Of a stretch of DNA of 64,000 nucleotides, positions 1-12,681 are shown piece after piece. Within the stretch, counting starts at the first letter, position 1. Each line of letters begins with the position of its first letter. The stretch spans positions 1-64,000 of the forward strand of contig JASEVX010000080.1 of assembly GCA_031761405.1 (NCBI GenBank), written 5' to 3'. Below the pieces are notes generated by a model, which worked only from the letters and a program-made list of their open reading frames with translations, was not told the DNA's origin and made no database searches. Source of the stretch: Serripes groenlandicus (taxonomy: Eukaryota > Mollusca > Bivalvia > Cardiida > Cardiidae). The translations under genes and the position numbers were made by a program.

Positions 1-330
1 CTACATTCAATGTTGAAAAGCCTTAATGACTCCCCAAGTAGACACGACATGACCTAAATATAATGAAACCGTGCCTAGAATGACACCTTAAACCTTAAAT
101 CTCCTCTCTTTGCTGCCTCTTAAGGAGAAAGAAAGGACCTCGTGCCTACATTCAATGTTGAAAAGCCTTAATGACTCCCCAAGTAGACACGACATGACCT
201 AAATAGAATGCAACCGTGCCTAGAATGACACCTTAAACCTTAAATCTCCTCTCTTTGCTGCCTCTTAAGGAGAAAGAAAGGACCTCGTGCCTACATTCAA
301 TGTTGAAAAGCCTTAATGACTCCCCAAGTA

Positions 331-529
331 TTTTTGTTTGGAGTTTAACGCCGCTTTCAACAGCTTTGGTCATATCACGGCGGTCAGTGCACCTACCCAT
401 GTTTTCCTGGCTTTCCCACACCAGTACTTACACAACATTCTTTCGAAGCCACTGACTACTTTCTCACATAGATCAGAGGTGAGAGGCAATGGAAAACATC
501 GCCCGAAAGAATGTCGCCGCAACCGAGAT
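331..529 (-). mobile_element. SINE fragment inserted in satellite 1
   Basis: A 199-bp non-satellite segment splits one 145-bp monomer. It is flanked by a 9-bp direct repeat CCCCAAGTA (322-330 and 530-538), a target-site duplication. Read on the minus strand it ends with AGCGGCGTTAAACTCC plus an A-rich tail, the same tail as the tRNA-headed SINEs at 39735-41358. The tRNA-like head is absent, so the copy is 5'-truncated. Confidence 0.8.
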
Positions 530-1517
530 CCCCAAGTAGACACGACATGACCTAAATATAATGAAACCGTGCCTAGAATGACACCTTAAACCTTAAATAT
601 CCTCTCTTTGCTGCCTCTTAAGGAGAAAGAAAGGACCTCGTGCCTACATTCAATGTTGAAAAGCTTTAATGACTCCCCAAGTAGACACGACATGACCTAA
701 ATATAATGAAACCGTGCCTAGAATGACACCTTAAACCTTAAATCTCCTCTCTTTGATGCCTCTTAAGGAGAAAGAAAGGACATCGTGCCTACATTCAATG
801 TTGAAAAGCCTTAATGACTCCCCAAGTAGACACGACATGACCTAAATATAATGAAACCGTGCCTAGAATGACACCTTAAACCTTAAATCTCCTCTCTTTG
901 CTGCCTCTTAAGGAGAAAGAAAGGACCTCATGCCTACATTCAATGTTGAAAAGCCTTAATGACTCCCCAAGTAGACACGACATGACCTAAATATAATGAA
1001 ACCGTGCCTAGAATGACACCTTAAACCTTAAATCTCCTCTCTTTGCTGCCTCTTAAGGAGAAAGAAAGGACATCGTGCCTACATTCAATGTTGAAAAGCC
1101 TTAATGACTCCCCAAGTAGACACGACATGACCTAAATATAATGAAACCGTGCCTAGAATGACACCTTAAACCTTAAATCTCCTCTCTTTGCTGCCTCTTA
1201 AGGAGAAAGAAAGGACCTCATGCCTACATTCAATGTTGAAAAGCCTTAATGACTCCCCAAGTAGACACGACATGACCTAAATATAATGAAACCGTGCCTA
1301 GAATGACACCTTAAACCTTAAATCTCCTCTCTTTGCTGCCTCTTAAGGAGAAAGAAAGGACCTCGTGCCTACATTCAATGTTGAAAAGCCTTAATGACTC
1401 CCCAAGTAGACACGACATGACCTAAATATAATGAAACCGTGCCTAGAATGACACCTTAAACCTTAAATCTCCTCTCTTTGCTGCCTCTTAAGGAGAAAGA
1501 AAGGACATCGTGCCTAC

Positions 1518-1703
1518 ACGGGCCTTCTGGGGCTAGGTTACAGACGAATGGAAAAGTTTCTGTCATTGCATTTATAAACATTATGTGAATGCTTGTTTTA
1601 TATTTTAATGTTTAATTACATTGTTGAATTTCATGTTCAATGTATGATTGTTGAGGGCCACAGGGAAGATTAGTGTAACTAACTGTGTTACCCTCATTAA
1701 ATA

Positions 1704-1743
<40 letters not shown>
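1518..1743 (+). mobile_element. LINE 3' end, copy 1, in satellite 1
   Basis: A 5'-truncated non-LTR retrotransposon tail: non-coding sequence ending ACCCTCATTAAATAAAGT followed by an (ATT)n tract, with an AATAAA signal. It sits inside the satellite sequence GCCTAC/ATTCAATG. The preceding monomer carries the GGACATCG variant, as do the other two LINE-bearing monomers. No LINE coding sequence remains. Confidence 0.75.
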
Positions 1744-1745
<2 letters not shown>

Positions 1746-1890
1746 ATTCAATGTTGAAAAGCCTTAATGACTCCCCAAGTAGACACGACATGACCTAAAT
1801 ATAATGAAACCGTGCCTAGAATGACACCTTAAACCTTAAATCTCCTCTCTTTGCTGCCTCTTAAGGAGAAAGAAAGGACATCGTGCCTAC

Positions 1891-2076
1891 ACGGGCCTTC
1901 TGGGGCTAGGTTACAGACGAATGGAAAAGTTTCTGTCATTGCATTTATAAACATTATGTGAATGCTTGTTTTATATTTTAATGTTTAATTACATTGTTGA
2001 ATTTCATGTTCAATGTATGATTGTTGAGGGCCACAGGGAAGATTAGTGTAACTAACTGTGTTACCCTCATTAAATA

Positions 2077-2107
<31 letters not shown>
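1891..2107 (+). mobile_element. LINE 3' end, copy 2
   Basis: Essentially the same sequence as 1518-1743, at the same monomer position and after the same GGACATCG monomer variant, with a shorter (ATT)n tract. It follows copy 1 after a single monomer, so monomer plus LINE was duplicated as a unit. Confidence 0.75.
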
Positions 2108-2108
<1 letters not shown>

Positions 2109-3703
2109 CATTCAATGTTGAAAAGCCTTAATGACTCCCCAAGTAGACACGACATGACCTAAATATAATGAAACCGTGCCTAGAATGACACCTTAAACCT
2201 TAAATCTCCTCTCTTTGCTGCCTCTTAAGGAGAAAGAAAGGACCTCGTGCCTACATTCAATGTTGAAAAGCCTTAATGACTCCCCAAGTAGACACGACAT
2301 GACCTAAATATAATGAAACCGTGCCTAGAATGACACCTGAAACCTTAAATCTCCTCTCTTTGCTGCCTCTTAAGGAGAAAGAAAGGACCTCGTGCCTACA
2401 TTCAATGTTGAAAAGCCTTAATGACTCCCCAAGTAGACACGACATGACCGAAATAGAATGAAACCGTGCCTAGAATGACACCTTAAACCTTAATTGTCCT
2501 GTCTTTCCTGCCTCGTCAGGAGAAAGAAAGGACCCGTGCCTACATTCAATGTTGAAAAGCCTTAATGACTCCCCAAGTAGACACGACATGACCTAAATAT
2601 AATGAAACCGTGCCTAGAATGACACCTTAAACCTTAAATCTCCTCTCTTTGCTGCCTCTTAAGGAGAAAGAAAGGACCTCGTGCCTACATTCAATGTTGA
2701 AAAGCCTTAATGACTCCCCAAGTAGACACGACATGACCTAAATATAATGAAACCGTGCCTAGAATGACACCTTAAACCTTAAATCTCCTCTCTTTGCTGC
2801 CTCTTAAGGAGAAACAAAGGACCTCGTGCCTACATTCAATGTTGAAAAGCCTTAATGACTCCCCAAGTAGACACGACATGACCTAAATATAATGAAACCG
2901 TGCCTAGAATGACACCTTAAACCTTAAATCTCCTCTCTTTGCTGCCTCTTAAGGAGAAAGAAAGGACCTCGTGCCTACATTCAATGTTGAAAAGCCTTAA
3001 TGACTCCCCAAGTAGACACGACATGACCTAAATATAATGAAACCGTGCCTAGAATGACACCTTAAACCTTAAATCTCCTCTCTTTGCTGCCTCTTAAGGA
3101 GAAAGAAAGGACCTCGTGCCTACATTCAATGTTGAAAAGCCTTAATGACTCCCCAAGTAGACACGACATGACCTAAATATAATGAAACCGTGCCTAGAAT
3201 GACACCTTAAACCTTAAATCTCCTCTCTTTGCTGCCTCTTAAGGAGAAAGAAAGGACATCGTGCCTACATTCAATGTTGAAAAGCCTTAATGACTCCCCA
3301 AGTAGACACGACATGACCTAAATATAATGAAACCGTGCCTAGAATGACACCTTAAACCTTAAATCTCCTCTCTTTGCTGCCTCTTAAGGAGAAAGAAAGG
3401 ACCTCATGCCTACATTCAATGTTGGAAAGCCTTAATGACTCCCCAAGTAGACACGACATGACCTAAATATAATGAAACCGTGCCTAGAATGACACCTTAA
3501 ACCTTAAATCTCCTCTCTTTGCTGCCTCTTAAGGAGAAAGAAAGGACCTCGTGCCTACATTCAATGTTGAAAAGCCTTAATGACTCCCCAAGTAGACACG
3601 ACATGACCTAAATATAATGAAACCGTGCCTAGAATGACACCTTAAACCTTAAATCTCCTCTCTTTGCTGCCTCTTAAGGAGAAAGAAAGGACATCGTGCC
3701 TAC

Positions 3704-3889
3704 ACGGGCCTTCTGGGGCTAGGTTACAGACGAATGGAAAAGTTTCTGTCATTGCATTTATAAACATTATGTGAATGCTTGTTTTATATTTTAATGTTTA
3801 ATTACATTGTTGAATTTCATGTTCAATGTATGATTGTTGAGGGCCACAGGGAAGATTAGTGTAACTAACTGTGTTACCCTCATTAAATA

Positions 3890-3926
<37 letters not shown>
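3704..3926 (+). mobile_element. LINE 3' end, copy 3
   Basis: Third copy of the same LINE tail at the same site in the 145-bp monomer, about 1.8 kb from copy 2, differing mainly in (ATT)n length. Confidence 0.75.
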
Positions 3927-3928
<2 letters not shown>

Positions 3929-6900
3929 ATTCAATGTTGAAAAGCCTTAATGACTCCCCAAGTAGACACGACATGACCTAAATATAATGAAACCGTGCCT
4001 AGAATGACACCTTAAACCTTAAATCTCCTCTCTTTGCTGCCTCTTAAGGAGAAAGAAAGGACCTCGTGCCTACATTCAATGTTGAAAAGCCTTAATGACT
4101 CCCCAAGTAGACACGACATGACCTAAATATAATGAAACCGTGCCTAGAATGACACCTTAAACCTTAAATCTCCTCTCTTTGCTGCCTCTTAAGGAGAAAG
4201 AAAGGACCTCGTGCCTACATTCAATGTTGAAAAGCCTTAATGACTCCCCAAGTAGACACGACATGACCGAAATAGAATGAAACCGTGCCTAGAATGACAC
4301 CTTAAACCTTAATTGTCCTGTCTTTCCTGCCTCGTCAGGAGAAAGAAAGGACCCGTGCCTACATTCAATGTTGAAAAGCCTTAATGACTCCCCAAGTCGA
4401 CACGACATGACCTAAATATAATGAAACCGTGCCTAGAATGACACCTTAAACCTTAAATCTCCTCTCTTTGCTGCCTCTTAAGGAGAAAGAAAGGACCTCG
4501 TGCCTACATTCAATGTTGAAAAGCCTTAATGACTCCCCAAGTAGACACGACATGACCTAAATATAATGAAACCGTGCCTAGAATGACACCTTAAACCTTA
4601 AATCTCCTCTCTTTGCTGCCTCTTAAGGAGAAAGAAAGGACCTCGTGCCTACATTCAATGTTGAAAAGCCTTAATGACTCCCCAAGTAGACACGACATGA
4701 CCTAAATATAATGAAACCGTGCCTAGAATGACACCTTAAACCTTAAATCTCCTCTCTTTGCTGCCTCTTAAGGAGAAAGAAAGGACCTCGTGCCTACATT
4801 CAATGTTGAAAAGCCTTAATGACTCCCCAAGTAGACACGACATGACCTAAATATAATGAAACCGTGCCTAGAATGACACCTTAAACCTTAAATCTCCTCT
4901 CTTTGCTGCCTCTTAAGGAGAAAGAAAGGACCTCGTGCCTACATTCAATGTTGAAAAGCCTTAATGACTCCCCAAGTAGACACGACATGACCTAAATATA
5001 ATGAAACCGTGCCTAGAATGACACCTTAAACCTTAAATCTCCTCTCTTTGCTGCCTCTTAAGGAGAAAGAAAGGACCTCGTGCCTACATTCAATGTTGAA
5101 AAGCCTTAATGACTCCCCAAGTAGACACGACATGACCTAAATATAATGAAACCGTGCCTAGAATGACACCTTAAACCTTAAATCTCCTCTCTTTGCTGCC
5201 TCTTAAGGAGAAAGAAAGGACCTCGTGCCTACATTCAATGTTGAAAAGCCTTAATGACTCCCCAAGTAGACACGACATGACCTAAATATAATGAAACCGT
5301 GCCTAGAATGACACCTTAAACCTTAAATCTCCTCTCTTTGCTGCCTCTTAAGGAGACAGAAAGGACCTCGTGCCTACATTCAATGTTGAAAAGCCTTAAT
5401 GACTCCCCAAGTAGACACGACATGACCTAAATATAATGAAACCGTGCCTAGAATGACACCTTAAACCTTAAATCTCCTCTCTTTGCTGCCTCTTAAGGAG
5501 AAAGAAAGGACCTCGTGCCTACATTCAATGTTGAAAAGCCTTAATGACTCCCCAAGTAGACACGACATGACCTAAATATAATGAAACCGTGCCTAGAATG
5601 ACACCTTAAACCTTAAATCTCCTCTCTTTGCTGCCTCTTAAGGAGAAAGAAAGGACCTCGTGCCTACATTCAATGTTGAAAAGCCTTAATGACTCCCCAA
5701 GTAGACACGACATGACCGAAATAGAATGAAACCGTGCCTAGAATGACACCTTAAACCTTAATTGTCCTGTCTTTCCTGCCTCGTCAGGAGAAAGAAAGGA
5801 CCCGTGCCTACATTCAATGTTGAAAAGCCTTAATGACTCCCCAAGTCGACACGACATGACCTAAATATAATGAAACCGTGCCTAGAATGACACCTTAAAC
5901 CTTAAATCTCCTCTCTTTGCTGCCTCTTAAGGAGAAAGAAAGGACATCGTGCCTACATTCAATGTTGAAAAGCCTTAATGACTCCCCAAGTAGACACGAC
6001 ATGACCTAAATATAATGAAACCGTGCCTAGAATGACACCTTAAACCTTAAATCTCCTCTCTTTGCTGCCTCTTAAGGAGAAAGAAAGGACCTCGTGCCTA
6101 CATTCAATGTTGAAAAGCCTTAATGACTCCCCAAGTAGACACGACATGACCTAAATATAATGAAACCGTGCCTAGAATGACACCTTAAACCTTAAATCTC
6201 CTCTCTTTGCTGCCTCTTAAGGAGAAAGAAAGGACCTCGTGCCTACATTCAATGTTGAAAAGCCTTAATGACTCCCCAAGTAGACACGACATGACCTAAA
6301 TATAATGAAACCGTGCCTAGAATGACACCTTAAACCTTAAATCTCCTCTCTTTGCTGCCTCTTAAGGAGAAAGAAAGGACCTCGTGCCTACATTCAATGT
6401 TGAAAAGCCTTAATGACTCCCCAAGTAGACACGACATGACCGAAATAGAATGAAACCGTGCCTAGAATGACACCTTAAACCTTAATTGTCCTGTCTTTCC
6501 TGCCTCGTCAGGAGAAAGAAAGGACCCGTGCCTACATTCAATGTTGAAAAGCCTTAATGACTCCCCAAGTCGACACGACATGACCTAAATATAATGAAAC
6601 CGTGCCTAGAATGACACCTTAAACCTTAAATCTCCTCTCTTTGCTGCCTCTTAAGGAGAAAGAAAGGACATCGTGCCTACATTCAATGTTGAAAAGCCTT
6701 AATGACTCCCCAAGTAGACACGACATGACCTAAATATAATGAAACCGTGCCTAGAATGACACCTTAAACCTTAAATCTCCTCTCTTTGCTGCCTCTTAAG
6801 GAGAAAGAAAGGACCTCGTGCCTACATTCAATGTTGAAAAGCCTTAACGACTCCCCAAGTAGACACGACATGACCTAAATATAATGAAACCGTGCCTAGA

Positions 6901-7534
6901 ATGACACCTTAAACCTTAAATCTCCTCTCTTTGCTGCCTCTTAAGGAGAAAAAAAGGACCTCGTGCCTACATTCAATGTTGAAAAGCCTTAATGACTCCC
7001 CAAGTAGACACGACATGACCTAAATATAATGAAACCGTGCCTAGAATGACACCTTAAACCTTAAATCTCCTCTCTTTGCTGCCTCTTAAGGAGAAAGAAA
7101 GGACCTCGTGCCTACATTCAATGTTGAAAAGCCTTAATGACTCCCCAAGTAGACACGACATGACCTAAATATAATGAAACCGTGCCTAGAATGACACCTT
7201 AAACCTTAAATCTCCTCTCTTTGCTGCCTCTTAAGGAGAAAGAAAGGACCTCGTGCCTACATTCAATGTTGAAAAGCCTTAATGACTCCCCAAGTAGACA
7301 CGACATGACCTAAATATAATGAAACCGTGCCTAGATGACACCTTAAACCTTAAATCTCCTCTCTTTGCTGCCTCTTAAGGAGAAAGAAAGGACCTCGTGC
7401 CTACATTCAATGTTGAAAAGCCTTAATGACTCCCCAAGTAGACACGACATGACCTAAATATAATGAAACCGTGCCTAGAATGACACCTTAAACCTTAAAT
7501 CTCCTCTCTTTGCTGCCTCTTAAGGAGAAAGAAA

Positions 7535-8402
7535 GGATCTCGTGCCTACATTCAATGTTGAAAAGCCTTAATGACTCCCCAAGTAGACACGACATGACCC
7601 AAATAGAATGAAACCGTGCCTAGAATGACACCTTAAACCTTAATAGTCCTGTCTTTCCTGCCTCGTCAGGAGACAGAAAGGACCCGTGCCTACATTCAAT
7701 GTTGAAAAGCCTTAATGACTCCCCAAGTCGACACGACATGACCTAAATATAATGAAACTGTGCCTAAAATGACACCTTAAACCTTAAATCTCCTCTCTTT
7801 GCTGCCTCTTAAGGAGAAAGAAAGGACCCCATGCCTACATTCAATGTTGAAAAGCCTTAATGACTCCCCAAGTAGACACGACATGACCTAAATATAATGA
7901 AACCGTGCCTAGAATGACACCTTAAACCTTAAATCTCCTCTCTTTGCTGCCTCTTAAGGAGAAAGAAAGGATCTCGTGCCTACATTCAATGTTGAAAAGC
8001 CTTAATGACTCCCCAAGTAGACACGACATGACCCAAATAGAATGAAACCGTGCCTAGAATGACACCTTAAACCTTAATAGTCCTGTCTTTCCTGCCTCGT
8101 CAGGAGACAGAAAGGACCCGTGCCTACATTCAATGTTGAAAAGCCTTAATGACTCCCCAAGTCGACACGACATGACCTAAATATAATGAAACTGTGCCTA
8201 AAATGACACCTTAAACCTTAAATCTCCTCTCTTTGCTGCCTCTTAAGGAGAAAGAAAGGACCCCATGCCTACATTCAATGTTGAAAAGCCTTAATGACTC
8301 CCCAAGTAGACACGACATGACCTAAATATAATGAAACCGTGCCTAGAATGACACCTTAAACCTTAAATCTCCTCTCTTTGCTGCCTCTTAAGGAGAAAGA
8401 AA
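7535..8402 (+). repeat. 434-bp higher-order repeat, two copies
   Basis: Two adjacent 434-bp blocks (starts 7535 and 7969) each contain three monomers (145+144+145) with the same private variants: GGATCTCG, GACCCAAATAG, AATAGTCCTG, AAGTCGACACG, GTGCCTAAAATG and GGACCCCATG. This is a recent trimeric duplication inside satellite 1. A related five-monomer (724-bp) block appears around 5840 and 6565. Confidence 0.85.
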
Positions 8403-11400
8403 GGACCTCGTGCCTACATTCAATGTTGAAAAGCCTTAATGACTCCCCAAGTAGACACGACATGACCTAAATATAATGAAACCGTGCCTAGAATGACACC
8501 TTAAACCTTAAATCTCCTCTCTTTGCTGCCTCTTAAGGAGAAAGAAAGGACCTCGTGCCTACATTCAATGTTGAAAAGCCTTAATGACTCCCCAAGTAGA
8601 CACGACATGACCGAAATAGAATGAAACCGTGCCTAGAATGACACCTTAAACCTTAATTGTCCTGTCTTTCCTGCCTCGTCAGGAGAAAGAAAGGACCCGT
8701 GCCTACATTCAATGTTGAAAAGCCTTAATGACTCCCCAAGTAGACACGACATGACCTAAATATAATGAAACCGTGCCTAGAATGACACCTTAAACCTTAA
8801 ATCTCCTCTCTTTGCTGCCTCTTAAGGAGAAAGAAAGGACCTCGTGCCTACATTCAATGTTGAAAAGCCTTAATGACTCCCCAAGTAGACACGACATGAC
8901 CTAAATATAATGAAACCGTGCCTAGAATGACACCTTAAACCTTAAATCTCCTCTCTTTGCTGCCTCTTAAGGAGAAAGAAAGGACCTTGTGCCTACATTC
9001 AATGTTGAAAAGCCTTAATGACTCCCCAAGTAGACACGACATGACCTAAATATAATGAAACCGTGCCTAGAATGACACCTTAAACCTTAAATCTCCTCTC
9101 TTTGCTGCCTCTTAAGGAGAAAGAAAGGACCTCGTGCCTACATTCAATGTTGTAAAGCCTTAATGACTCCCCAAGTAGACACGACATGACCTAAATATAA
9201 TGAAACTGTGCCTAGAATGACACCTTAAACCTTAAATCTCCTCTCTTTGCTGCCTCTTAAGGAGAAAGAAAGGACCTCGTGCCTACATTCAATGTTTAAA
9301 AGCCTTAATGACTCCCCAAGTAGACACGACATGACCTAAATATAATGAAACCATGCCTAGAATGACACCTTAAACCTTAAATCTCCTCTCTTTGCTGCCT
9401 CTTAAGGAGAAAGAAAGGACCTCGTGCCTACATTCAATGTTGAAAAGCCTTAATGACTCCCCAAGTAGACACGACATGACCTAAATATAATGAAACCGTG
9501 CCTAGAATGACACCTTAAACCTTAAATCTCCTCTCTTTGCTGCCTCTTAAGGAGAAAGAAAGGACCTCGTGCCTACATTCAATGTTGAAAAGCCTTAATG
9601 ACTCCCCAAGTAGACACGACATGACCTAAATATAATGAAACTGTGCCTAGAATGACACCTTAAACCTTAAATCTCCTCTCTTTGCTGCCTTTTAAGGAGA
9701 AAGAAAGGACCTCGTACCTACATTCAATGTTGAAAAGCCTTAATGACTCCCCAAGTAGACACGACATGACCTAAATATAATGAAACCGTGCCTAGAATGA
9801 CACCTTAAACCTTAAATCTCCTCTCTTTGCTGCCTCTTAAGGAGAAAGAAAGGACCTCGTGCCTACATTCAATGTTGAAAAGCCTTAATGACTCCCCAAG
9901 TAGACATGACATGACCTAAATATAATGAAACCGTTCCTAGAATGACACCTTAAACCTTAAATCTCCTCTCTTTGCTGCCTCTTAAGGAGAAAGAAAGGAC
10001 CTCGTGCCTACATTCAATGTTGAAAAGCCTTAATGACTCCCCAAGTAGACACGACATGACCTAAATATAATGAAACCGTGCCTAGAATGACACCTTAAAC
10101 CTTAAATCTCCTCTCTTTGCTGCCTCTTAAGGAGAAAGAAAGGACCTCGTGCCTACATTCAATGTTGAAAAGCCTTAATGACTCCCCAAGTAGACACGAC
10201 ATGACCGAAATAGAATGAAACCGTGCCTATAATGACACCTTAAACCTTAATTGTCCTGTCTTTCCTGCCTCGTCAGGAGAAAGAAAGGACCCGTGCCTAC
10301 ATTCAATGTTGAAAAGCCTTAATGACTCCCCAAGTCGACACGACATGACCTAAATATAATGAAACCGTGCCTAGAATGACACCTTTAACCTTAAATCTCC
10401 TCTCTTTGCTGCCTCTTAAGGAGAAAGAAAGGACCCCATGCCTACATTCAATGTTGAAAAGCCTTAATGACTCCCCAAGTAGACACGACATGACCTAAAT
10501 ATAATGAAACCGTGCCTAGAATGACACCTTAAACCTTAAATCTCCTCTCTTTGCTGCCTCTTAAGGAGAAAGAAAGGACCTTGTGCCTACATTCAATGTT
10601 GAAAAGCCTTAATGACTCCCCAAGTAGACACGACATGACCTAAATATAATGAAACCGTGCCTAGAATGACACCTTAAACCTTAAATCTCCTCTCTTTGCT
10701 GCCTCTTAAGGAGAAAGAAAGGACCTCGTGCCTACATTCAATGTTGAAAAGCCTTAATGACTCCCCAAGTAGACACGACATGACCTAAATATAATGAAAC
10801 CGTGCCTATATAGAATGACACCTTAAACCTTAAATCTCCTCTCTTTGCTGCCTCTTAAGGAGAAAGAAAGGACCTCGTGCCTACATTCAATGTTGAAAAG
10901 CCTTAATGACTCCCCAAGTAGACACGACATGACCTAAATATAATGAAACCGTGCCTAGAATGACACCTTAAACCTTAAATCTCCTCTCTTTGCTGCCTCT
11001 TAAGGAGAAAGAAAGGACATCGTGCCTACATTCAATGTTGAAAAGCCTTAATGAGTCCCCAAGTAGACACGACATGACATAAATATAATGAAACCGTGCC
11101 TAGAATGACACCTTAAACCTTAAATCTCCTCTCTTTGCTGCCTCTTAAGGAGAAAGAAAGGACCTCGTGCCTACATTCAATGTTGAAAAGCCTTAATGAC
11201 TCCCCAAGTAGACACGACATGACCTAAATATAATGAAACCGTGCCTAGAATGACACCTTAAACCTTAAATCTCCTCTCTTTGCTGCCTCTTAAGGAGAAA
11301 GAAAGGACCTCGTGCCTACATTCAATGTTGAAAAGCCTTAATGACTCCCCAAGTAGACACGACATGACCTAAATATAATGAAACCGTGCCTAGAATGACA

Positions 11401-12681
11401 CCTTAAACCTTAAATCTCCTCTCTTTGCTGCCTCTTAACGAGAAAGAAAGGACCTTGTGCCTACATTCAATGTTGAAAAGCCTTAATGACTCCCCAAGTA
11501 GACACGACATGACCTAAATATAATGAAACCGTGCCTAGAATGACACCTTAAACCTTAAATCTCCTCTCTTTGCTGCCTCTTAAGGAGAAAGAGAGGACCT
11601 CGTGCCTACATTCAATGTTGAAAAGCCTTAATGACTCCCCAAGTAGACACGACATGACCTAAATATAATGAAACCGTGCCTAGAATGACACCTTAAACCT
11701 TAAATCTCCTCTCTTTGCTGCCTCTTAAGGAGAAAGAAAGGACATCGTGCCTACATTCAATGTTGAAAAGCCTTAATGACTCCCCAAGTAGACACGACAT
11801 GACCTAAATATAATGAAACCGTGCCTAGAATGACACCTTAAACCTTAAATCTCCTCTCTTTGCTGCCTCTTAAGGAGAAAGAAAGGACATCGTGCCTACA
11901 TTCAATGTTGAAAAGCCTTAATGACTCCCCAAGTAGACACGACATGACCTAAATATAATGAAACCGTGCCTAGAATGACACCTTAAACCTTAAATCTCCT
12001 CTCTTTGCTGCCTCTTAAGGAGAAAGAAAGGACCTTGTGCCTACATTCAATGTTGAAAAGCCTTAATGACTCCCCAAGTAGACACGACATGACCTAAATA
12101 TAATGAAACCGTGCCTAGAATGACACCTTGAACCTCCTCTCTTTGCTGCCTCTTAAGGAGAAAGAAAGGACCTCGTGCCTACATTCAATGTTGAAAAGCC
12201 TTAATGACTCCCCAAGTAGACACGACATGACCTAAATATAATGAAACCGTGCCTAGAATGACACCTTAAACCTTAAATCTCCTCTCTTTGCTGCCTCTTA
12301 AGGAGAAAGAAAGGACCTCGTGCCTACATTCAATGTTGAAAAGCCTTAATGACTCCCCAAGTAGACACGACATGACCTAAATATAATGAAACCGTGCCTA
12401 GAATGACACCTTAAACCTTAAATCTCCTCTCTTTGCTGCCTCTTAAGGAGAAAGAAAGGACATCGTGCCTACATTCAATGTTGAAAAGCCTTAATGACTC
12501 CCCAAGTAGACACGACATGACCTAAATATAATGAAACCGTGCCTAGAATGACACCTTAAACCTTAAATCTCCTCTCTTTGCTGCCTCTTAAGGAGAAAGA
12601 AAGGACCTCGTGCCTACATTCAATGTTGAAAAGCCTTAATGACTCCCCAAGTAGACACGACATGACCTAAATATAATGAAA

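Larger units (their letters stand above)
1..12681 (+). repeat. Satellite array 1, 145-bp monomer
   Basis: Direct head-to-tail array of a 145-bp monomer; boundaries at CTACATTCAATG recur at 1, 146, 291, 2251, 2396 and onward, giving roughly 80 copies. Most copies are nearly identical. A diverged 144-bp subtype (GACCGAAATAGAATG, then CTGCCTCGTCAGG in place of CTGCCTCTTAAGG) appears about eight times, for example from 2396 and around 4310, 5760, 6480, 8660 and 10250. The subtype recurs in spaced blocks, so short higher-order repeats have formed (434 and 724 bp). The array is interrupted by a SINE fragment and three LINE ends, listed separately. Open frames of about 60 codons are by-products of the repeat. 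The left edge is outside the window. Confidence 0.97.

Noticed and set aside
1..12681. Telomeric repeat array
   Set aside because: No TTAGGG or TTAGG tracts; the period is 145 bp.
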